Source: Kordia sp045105435 (GTDB lineage Bacteria; Bacteroidota; Bacteroidia; Flavobacteriales; Flavobacteriaceae). From it: DNA of 5,605 nt. The stretch covers positions 1-5,605 of the forward strand of contig NZ_JBGCDL010000003.1 of the NCBI RefSeq assembly GCF_045105435.1. The letters are read 5' to 3'. Below, piece after piece: positions 1 to 4,201 of this stretch. Position numbers and translations under genes: made by a program. Position 1 is the first letter of the stretch. The number at the start of each line of letters is the position of its first letter. The notes below the pieces were generated by a model. The model was not told the origin of the DNA and searched no databases. It saw only the letters and a program-made list of their open reading frames with translations.

Positions 1-576
1 AAAAAGTTTGCTGTTCAAGACTTTCAAGGTGCGTTAAACGATTCCGAAAAATACATTCAGCAATTTACAGGAGAAGAAATTGTGCCAAAATTTGAAATGC
101 TAAAAGCCATTCTCATTGCACGTTTAGATGGCTATCTTGCGTACAAAGAAGCGTTGAATTATGTAGCGCTCAATTATCCAAATGACGAAGAAGGAAAGCG
201 CGCACAGCAAATCATTCAATCTTCATTACCAAAAATAGCCAACAAAGCAGTTGTAAATGATGACAAATCAACAAGTTTCAAAATCATTTACGCATTTCAA
301 AAAAATGAAACCGAAGCGATGGATGCGCTCGAAAAAACGATCAATCAAATGATAGAAGACCGTGAATACAATTCACTTTCTATCTCACGAGATGTATATG
401 ACAGAAGTCAGAAGTTTATAGTAATTCACGGATTCAAAACCAAATTAGCAGCCATTACTGTGGATGATATGTTAGAAACGGCACCTGTGTACAAGGTTGA
501 AAAACAAAGTGTAATCATGTCTGGCGAAAACTATCAAACCGTACAAATTCATAAAAACTTAGACGAAATAAAATAA
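1..576 (+). CDS. sprE: SprE/PorW-like T9SS/gliding lipoprotein, C-terminal part
   Basis: The reading frame is open from base 1 to the TAA at 574-576, so this is the last 191 residues of a longer protein whose start lies outside the window. The GTG at base 82 is internal and not a real start, because similar protein continues upstream of it (a helical stretch with ALNDSEKYIQQF). The first part looks like tetratricopeptide-type helical hairpins (about residues 1-80). A mixed alpha/beta tail follows, with the phrases FKIIYAFQKNE and KFIVIHGF. I recognise this as the tail of SprE/PorW, a TPR-containing lipoprotein needed for type IX secretion and gliding in Bacteroidota. The family is usually above 800 residues, so most of it is missing here. 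Its position just before a bactofilin and the ATP synthase genes matches my memory of flavobacterial gene order. Only 42 bases separate it from the bactofilin, with no visible terminator, so cotranscription is possible. Another TPR protein is the main alternative. Confidence 0.72.
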   Translation, partial: KKFAVQDFQGALNDSEKYIQQFTGEEIVPKFEMLKAILIARLDGYLAYKEALNYVALNYPNDEEGKRAQQIIQSSLPKIANKAVVNDDKSTSFKIIYAFQKNETEAMDALEKTINQMIEDREYNSLSISRDVYDRSQKFIVIHGFKTKLAAITVDDMLETAPVYKVEKQSVIMSGENYQTVQIHKNLDEIK

Positions 577-618
577 TAGCCCAATCAACTCAATAATCCC
601 TCAAAACTAGCCAAAACC

Positions 619-1029
619 ATGTTTTCAGAATCAAAAAAAGGTCGCAATAATGAAACCACACGTGGACAATCAAATCGAATTGGAAAATCGACAAGCATCA
701 AAGGTGATGTTGTCTCAAAATCTGACTTTAGAATTGACGGAAAACTAGATGGAAGTGTAGAAACTACAGGTAAAATTGTCATTGGTCAAAGTGGCATCAT
801 TACAGGAAAAGTAACCTGTGCTAATGCTGATATTCAAGGGCGTTTTCATGGCGAATTGGTAGTTTCAAACTTACTTACTTTAAAAAGTTCGGCTGTCATT
901 GAAGGCGATGTTACAGTAAGCAAACTATCTATAGAGCCAGGCGCTACTTTTAATGCTACCTGTGCAATGAAAACGGGAATCAAAGAACTCAAGTCAAGTG
1001 AAGGAAAAAAAGCCGATAAAACCGCTTAA
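619..1029 (+). CDS. Bactofilin (polymer-forming cytoskeletal protein)
   Basis: This 136-residue protein has the bactofilin pattern. A short polar N-terminal tail (residues 1-20, rich in Lys, Arg, Asn and Ser) precedes a core of short beta-helix turns (about residues 21-110) with regularly spaced Gly and hydrophobic residues: TSIKGDVVSKSDFRIDGKLDG, then GKIVIGQSGIITGKV, ADIQGRFHGEL and SSAVIEGDV. A charged Lys/Glu tail ends it. Bactofilins polymerise without nucleotide into filaments that scaffold cell-shape, envelope or polar functions; the specific job here cannot be read from sequence. The ATG at 619 is preceded by A at -3 and gives a normal family length. The 3' end overlaps the AtpZ-like gene by 32 bases if that gene starts at GTG 998. 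No transmembrane helix is visible. Confidence 0.9.
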   Translation: MFSESKKGRNNETTRGQSNRIGKSTSIKGDVVSKSDFRIDGKLDGSVETTGKIVIGQSGIITGKVTCANADIQGRFHGELVVSNLLTLKSSAVIEGDVTVSKLSIEPGATFNATCAMKTGIKELKSSEGKKADKTA

Positions 1030-1219
1030 TAAAGCAATGCGTTTAAGTGGTGCGGGTTTGCAAATGGGATTGACCATTTATGCCTGCAACTATCTTGGAA
1101 ATTGGCTTGATGTAAAATACAATCAAACTTTTTGGGAAACCAGCTTGACACTTTTTGGTATTTTTGCAGCTATCTATTTCGTTATTGTACAAGTACTAAA
1201 AATTACGGATGATGCTTAG
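998..1219 (+). CDS. atpZ: AtpZ/AtpI-family small membrane protein
   Basis: This is a 73-residue protein with two hydrophobic helices (about residues 18-36 and 48-67) joined by a short polar turn. The phrase YLGNWLD (32-38) at the end of helix 1 is the AtpZ/AtpI-family signature. AtpZ proteins are encoded at the head of ATP synthase operons and are thought to help F0 assembly or Mg2+ supply, acting with AtpI. The start is uncertain. GTG 998 lies inside the bactofilin gene, in the +1 frame relative to it, and gives a Lys/Pro-rich N-terminus (KEKKPIKPLNK) typical of the family. ATG 1037, seven bases after the bactofilin stop, would give 60 residues and still keep both helices. Neither has a Shine-Dalgarno sequence or A at -3. 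I prefer GTG 998 from the N-terminal residues. The 3' end overlaps the next gene by 8-11 bases, which suggests translational coupling. Confidence 0.82.
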   Translation: MKEKKPIKPLNKAMRLSGAGLQMGLTIYACNYLGNWLDVKYNQTFWETSLTLFGIFAAIYFVIVQVLKITDDA

Positions 1220-1610
1220 GGAAATCTTCATATATATAACCGCTTTCGGATTATTATTTTTCTTGGGCGATTTTGCACACAACTACTATATCGAAAATCA
1301 AGAAATTACGCTCGGCTTCTCTTTGCGGAATATGTACGCATTTCATGCGTTCTTTTCATTGCAAATTTGCATTATCTTTGCACTATTGTCTGCTAATGAA
1401 AAATTACGCCCGCAATTGGGATTCATATACTTAGGGTCGTTTGTGTTGAAAATTTTAGTTTTTTGTGCTGTTTTTTACAGCTTACTATTCGTGGGAGAAA
1501 AACTGTCTAATACACAACGGATTTCACTGATAATTCCTATGATCGTTTTTCTAATTCTGGAGGTCTATTTTATGATCAAAATCCTGAACAAAAATCATTC
1601 TCAGAAATAA
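1209..1610 (+). CDS. DUF6168-type four-helix membrane protein, AtpI-like position
   Basis: This is a 133-residue protein with four predicted membrane helices (about residues 4-22, 42-62, 71-95 and 105-126) and a basic C-terminal tail (KNHSQK). From memory it resembles the Bacteroidota family DUF6168, which has no established function. It sits between atpZ and atpB, where atpI is found in many bacteria. Length and topology match AtpI (about 126 residues and four helices in E. coli), and the third helix contains a buried lysine (FVLKILVF, Lys81) reminiscent of FKVLAML in E. coli AtpI. I therefore infer an AtpI-like role in c-ring or F0 assembly; this is not proven. Two adjacent ATGs (1209 and 1212) are possible. 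The second has A at -3 and may be the real start. The gene overlaps the atpZ stop, so the two are probably translated together. Confidence 0.78.
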   Translation: MMLREIFIYITAFGLLFFLGDFAHNYYIENQEITLGFSLRNMYAFHAFFSLQICIIFALLSANEKLRPQLGFIYLGSFVLKILVFCAVFYSLLFVGEKLSNTQRISLIIPMIVFLILEVYFMIKILNKNHSQK

Positions 1611-1645
1611 AGTTAAAAAAAACACTGTTTTTCTAATTAATTGTT

Positions 1646-1653
1646 TAATTTTG
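1646..1653 (+). promoter_or_regulatory. Candidate Bacteroidota -7 promoter element before atpB
   Basis: TAATTTTG matches the Bacteroidota -7 consensus TAnnTTTG exactly and lies in the 82-base gap before atpB, 39 bases from the ATG at 1693. Transcription would start near base 1660. The expected -33 TTG is poor: only TGTTT (1626-1630) is near the right distance. In AT-rich DNA such a match can occur by chance, so this is a candidate that would allow the structural atp genes to be expressed independently of the upstream bactofilin/atpZ genes. Confidence 0.5.
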
Positions 1654-1692
1654 CGCAGAATTTACGAAGGGTAATTTTTGAATAAATCAATT

Positions 1693-2820
1693 ATGAAGAT
1701 AGTACAAAAATCTATCAAGTTTTTAACACTAGTCGCAATTGCACTATGTTCTTTTCATGGTTTTGCTAGTGATTCTGGTAAAAAAGACAACAATCAAGAT
1801 GATGGTGGTATCGTTGATACCAAAAATGAAGTGAAAGACTACATTAAACACCACATCCAAGATTCACACGATTTCACTTTATTTTCTTATACAAGTGATG
1901 CGGGCGAAAGAAAACACGTTGGTTTTCCATTGCCAGTAATTGTTTGGACGAGTGAAGGATTGAAAACGTTTATGTCTTCTGCATTTCACCATGACGATAG
2001 CGGCAAAGAAATTGTAACTGTTGGAAATGTAAAGTTGGCAAGATTTCACGGAAAGATCTACGAATTAGACGCTGGGCAAACAAAAATTGTAGAAGACGAT
2101 CATCATCACCCAAAAAATGCACACAAAGTTTTAGACTTCTCTATCACTAAAAGTGTTGTGGGAATCTTATTAGTTGGATTCTTAATGTTATTCTGGTTTA
2201 TCAGATTAGCAAAACAATACAAAACTAAAAAGATACCAACAGGTTTTGGTCGCGCATTAGAGCCTTTAGTATTATATGTAAGAGACGAAATTGCACGTCC
2301 AAACATCGGAGAAAAACATTACAGAAGATTTACAGGATATTTATTAACGGTATTCTTTTTTATATGGTTACTAAACGTTGCAGGATTAACACCATTAGGC
2401 TTTAACGTAACAGGTCAGTTAGCTGTAACAGCTTGTTTAGCATTATTCACTTTAGTAATTTATACAGCAAGTGGAAACAAGCATTATTGGAAGCATATGT
2501 TATGGATGGATGGAATTCCAGTATTTGTAAAGCCAATTTTAGCAATAATCGAACTAGCAGGAGCATTCCTTATTAAACCTTTTTCATTATTAATACGTTT
2601 GTTTGCAAACATTACAGCGGGTCACATTGTCGTAATGAGCTTAATTGCAATCATGTTTACATTAAAACAGGATTTAGGAACAGTTGGTGCAACAGGATTA
2701 TCTTTAGTATTATCATTTTTAATCGCATTAATAGAAATATTAGTGGCGTTCTTACAAGCATATATTTTTACAATGCTATCTGCGTTGTTTATAGGTATGG
2801 CAGTAGAAGAGCATCACTAA
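1693..2820 (+). CDS. atpB: F0F1 ATP synthase subunit a with signal peptide and N-terminal extension
   Basis: This is the membrane stator subunit that forms the proton half-channels against the c ring. From ATG 1693 it has 375 residues, against 271 in E. coli. Residues 1-25 form a signal peptide (basic start, hydrophobic core, G-F-A before Ser26). Residues 26 to about 148 are a polar domain with His/Asp-rich patches (HHDD at 99-102; DDHHH at 135-139). The conserved channel region follows, with helices near 154-170, 216-232, 243-260, 280-322 and 332-371. Essential Arg302 lies in LLIRLFANITAGH (E. coli R210). His311 and Glu348 occupy the positions of E. coli Glu219 and His245, and Gln355 matches Gln252. 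TTG 1678 is in frame, but ATG 1693 is preferred: it has A at -3, begins the signal peptide cleanly, and shares its leader with atpE. The gene is followed 35 bases later by atpE with no terminator. Confidence 0.96.
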   Translation: MKIVQKSIKFLTLVAIALCSFHGFASDSGKKDNNQDDGGIVDTKNEVKDYIKHHIQDSHDFTLFSYTSDAGERKHVGFPLPVIVWTSEGLKTFMSSAFHHDDSGKEIVTVGNVKLARFHGKIYELDAGQTKIVEDDHHHPKNAHKVLDFSITKSVVGILLVGFLMLFWFIRLAKQYKTKKIPTGFGRALEPLVLYVRDEIARPNIGEKHYRRFTGYLLTVFFFIWLLNVAGLTPLGFNVTGQLAVTACLALFTLVIYTASGNKHYWKHMLWMDGIPVFVKPILAIIELAGAFLIKPFSLLIRLFANITAGHIVVMSLIAIMFTLKQDLGTVGATGLSLVLSFLIALIEILVAFLQAYIFTMLSALFIGMAVEEHH

Positions 2821-2829
2821 ATAAAGAGT

Positions 2830-2855
2830 TTGTTTAATTATATAAATCAATTATT
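2830..2855 (+). repeat. atpE leader sharing two short blocks with the atpB leader
   Basis: The bases before the atpE ATG contain TTGTTTAATT (2830-2839) and ATAAATCAATTAT (2842-2854). The same two blocks occur in the same order before atpB, at 1641-1650 and 1682-1694. In atpB the second block runs into the ATG at 1693; in atpE it ends one base before it. The blocks are 31 bases apart before atpB and 2 bases apart before atpE. This may be a shared translation-initiation context or a remnant of duplication; chance similarity in AT-rich DNA is possible. Confidence 0.4.
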
Positions 2856-3047
2856 ATGTACAATTTAATTGGAGCAGGATTAGTAGTAATCGGAGCAGGA
2901 ATTGGTCTTGGTCAAATCGGTGGAAAAGCAATGGAAGGTATTGCACGTCAACCAGAAGCAACAGGGAAAATTCAAACAGCGATGATTATCGTAGCTGCAC
3001 TTTTAGAAGGTTTAGCATTTGGTGCATTAATCTTAGGAAAAGGTTAA
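2856..3047 (+). CDS. atpE: F0F1 ATP synthase subunit c
   Basis: This 63-residue protein is the proteolipid that forms the rotating ring of F0. Helix 1 carries the glycine-rich packing motif (GAGIGLGQIGG, residues 13-23). The polar loop has the conserved Arg31-Gln32-Pro33 that contacts gamma/epsilon. Helix 2 carries the ion-binding carboxylate Glu51 in ALLEGLAFGALI. In Na+-binding rings a Gln in helix 1 and a Ser or Thr directly after the Glu are expected. Here the aligned helix-1 position is Leu18 and the residue after Glu51 is Gly, so H+ coupling is inferred. The protein is short (many c subunits have 70-90 residues), ending at GKG without the usual FANP-like tail. An in-frame TAA at 2835-2837 and the lack of other start codons fix the start. 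It is followed by an unusually long 95-base gap with a hairpin. Confidence 0.97.
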   Translation: MYNLIGAGLVVIGAGIGLGQIGGKAMEGIARQPEATGKIQTAMIIVAALLEGLAFGALILGKG

Positions 3048-3071
3048 TAGTTGCCCGCAAAACAAATCAGT

Positions 3072-3104
3072 GTTCTGCAACGGTTGGTTGCAGAACCTGT
3101 TTTT
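3072..3104 (+). terminator. Hairpin plus T-run between atpE and atpF (attenuator-like)
   Basis: GTTCTGCAAC (3072-3081) and GTTGCAGAAC (3087-3096) form a perfect 10-bp stem with a 5-base loop (GGTTG), followed after three bases by five T (3100-3104). This is the shape of an intrinsic terminator. It lies 24 bases after the atpE stop, inside an operon whose remaining genes are essential, and no promoter-like TAnnTTTG is visible between it and atpF. Partial termination or 3'-end stabilisation of an atpB-atpE transcript is therefore more likely than complete termination. Confidence 0.7.
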
Positions 3105-3142
3105 CCCATTTACAATTAGAATTAACAATACTTACATAAAAA

Positions 3143-3643
3143 ATGGAAGATTTATTAAAAGACTTTTCACCAGGACTATTCTTTGTACAGTTATTCATAC
3201 TGTTAATATTGATATTTTTAATGGTGAAGTTTGCTTGGAAACCAATTATGAGTTCTCTAAACGAAAGAGAATCGGGAATTCAAGATGCATTAGACGCGGC
3301 TGAAAATGCTAAGAAAGAAATGCAAAACTTGCAATCAGATAACGAAAAGTTATTAAAAGAAGCACGTGCAGAAAGAGAAGGAATGTTGAAAGAAGCGCGT
3401 GAAATCAAAGAAAAAATGATAGCAGACGCTAAAGGAGAAGCACAAGAGCAAGCAAACAAAATGATTGCACAAGCGCAAGAAAGCATCCGTAGTGAAAAGC
3501 AAGCGGCTTTAGCAGAGTTAAAAACCCAAGTAGCTAACATTTCTGTAGACATCGCAGAAAAAGTAGTTCGTGGTGAATTAGCAGACAAAACGAAGCAACT
3601 ATCTTTAGTAGATAAAATGCTTGAAGACGTTACATTAAACTAA
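3143..3643 (+). CDS. atpF: F0F1 ATP synthase subunit b
   Basis: This 166-residue peripheral-stalk subunit links the membrane sector to the F1 head. A short N-terminus (MEDLLKDFSPG) leads into a single membrane helix (about residues 12-29), then the conserved FAWKPI (30-35), where the helix leaves the membrane. From residue 36 to about 150 the protein is a long charged helix rich in Ala, Glu, Lys and Gln, as expected for the b-subunit coiled coil, and the C-terminal part (VDIAEKVVRGEL) resembles the delta-binding end. Length is normal (156 in E. coli). It starts at an ATG in an A-run, 95 bases after atpE and downstream of the hairpin, and ends 9 bases before atpH. A single copy is seen, so the stalk is presumably a b2 homodimer. 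Confidence 0.96.
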   Translation: MEDLLKDFSPGLFFVQLFILLILIFLMVKFAWKPIMSSLNERESGIQDALDAAENAKKEMQNLQSDNEKLLKEARAEREGMLKEAREIKEKMIADAKGEAQEQANKMIAQAQESIRSEKQAALAELKTQVANISVDIAEKVVRGELADKTKQLSLVDKMLEDVTLN

Positions 3644-3652
3644 TAACATACG

Positions 3653-4189
3653 ATGGCAGGATCTAGAGCAGCAATACGCTACGCAAAAGCAATCTTAGGA
3701 TTGGCACAAGAGCAAAAAGCAGGAGAAGCTGTAGCGAAAGATATGAGCAGCATCGTAAAAACTGTACAAAACAGTAAAGATTTACGATTAATGCTAAACA
3801 GTCCTATTGTAAAGCCTGAAATTAAAAAAGCAGCTTTACAAGAAATCTTTTCAGGTGTTCATGCAATATCTGAAGGATTAATTGACATCTTAGTAGCCAA
3901 CAAACGTGTTGATTTATTAGACGATGTAGCAGCGCAATACAGTATTTTATTTGATGCATCACAAGGAAAAGAAACAGCAGTAGTAACTACAGCTGTTCCG
4001 TTAACAGATGCGTTAAGAGATAAAGTATTAGCTAAGGTAAAAGACCTTACGGGGAACCAAGTAACAATAGAAAACAAAATCGATGAAAGTATCATAGGTG
4101 GATTTATTCTACGTTTGGGAGATTTGCAATACAATGCAAGCATCGCAAACCAATTGAATACACTAAAACGATCTTTCTCTCAAAATTAA
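3653..4189 (+). CDS. atpH: F0F1 ATP synthase subunit delta
   Basis: This 178-residue protein (177 in E. coli) is the delta (OSCP-type) subunit that joins the b stalk to the top of the alpha/beta head. The N-terminal helical domain begins with the typical SRAAIRYAKAILGLA (residues 4-18) and includes the conserved LNSPIVKPEIKKAAL segment. The C-terminal part has the family signature around residues 137-157 (VTIENKIDESIIGGFILRLGD), followed by a terminal helix (NQLNTLKRSF). No membrane segment is present, consistent with a cytoplasmic F1 component. It lies 9 bases after atpF and 12 bases before atpA, in a tight operon. The start ATG has A at -3 and no Shine-Dalgarno sequence. Confidence 0.96.
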   Translation: MAGSRAAIRYAKAILGLAQEQKAGEAVAKDMSSIVKTVQNSKDLRLMLNSPIVKPEIKKAALQEIFSGVHAISEGLIDILVANKRVDLLDDVAAQYSILFDASQGKETAVVTTAVPLTDALRDKVLAKVKDLTGNQVTIENKIDESIIGGFILRLGDLQYNASIANQLNTLKRSFSQN

Positions 4190-4201
4190 ATACTAAATAG
4201 A

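Noticed and set aside
82..84. GTG as the start of the first gene
   Set aside because: The frame is open to base 1 and the upstream residues look like continuous helical-repeat protein, so the gene is simply cut by the window edge.
1005..1011. A7 run near the end of the bactofilin gene as a frameshift site making a bactofilin-AtpZ fusion
   Set aside because: A -1 slip at this run does not enter the atpZ frame, and both proteins are complete by themselves.
1615..1632. A-run and T-run (AAAAAC/GTTTTT) after the DUF6168 gene as a terminator
   Set aside because: The 6-bp stem is almost all A-T with a 3-base loop, so it is weak and expected by chance in this composition.
1678..1692. TTG 1678 as the start of atpB, adding five residues (MNKSI)
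   Set aside because: It has T at -3, no ribosome-binding site, and pushes polar residues ahead of a normal signal peptide. ATG 1693 has A at -3 and a leader shared with atpE.
1738..1755. Possible lipobox at Cys19 of AtpB (AIALCS), making it a lipoprotein
   Set aside because: The residue before Cys is Leu, not Gly, Ala or Ser, and a better signal peptidase I site (G-F-A) follows at residues 23-25.
2825..2832. AGAGTTTG as a second -7 element before atpE
   Set aside because: It lacks the TA of TAnnTTTG and has no suitable -33 element, and atpE is close enough to atpB for cotranscription.
3070..3303. Open frame of 77 codons on the + strand across the atpE-atpF gap
   Set aside because: It covers the hairpin and then overlaps the start of atpF in another frame. 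Its protein is unlike any family I know, and atpF is clearly the real gene.
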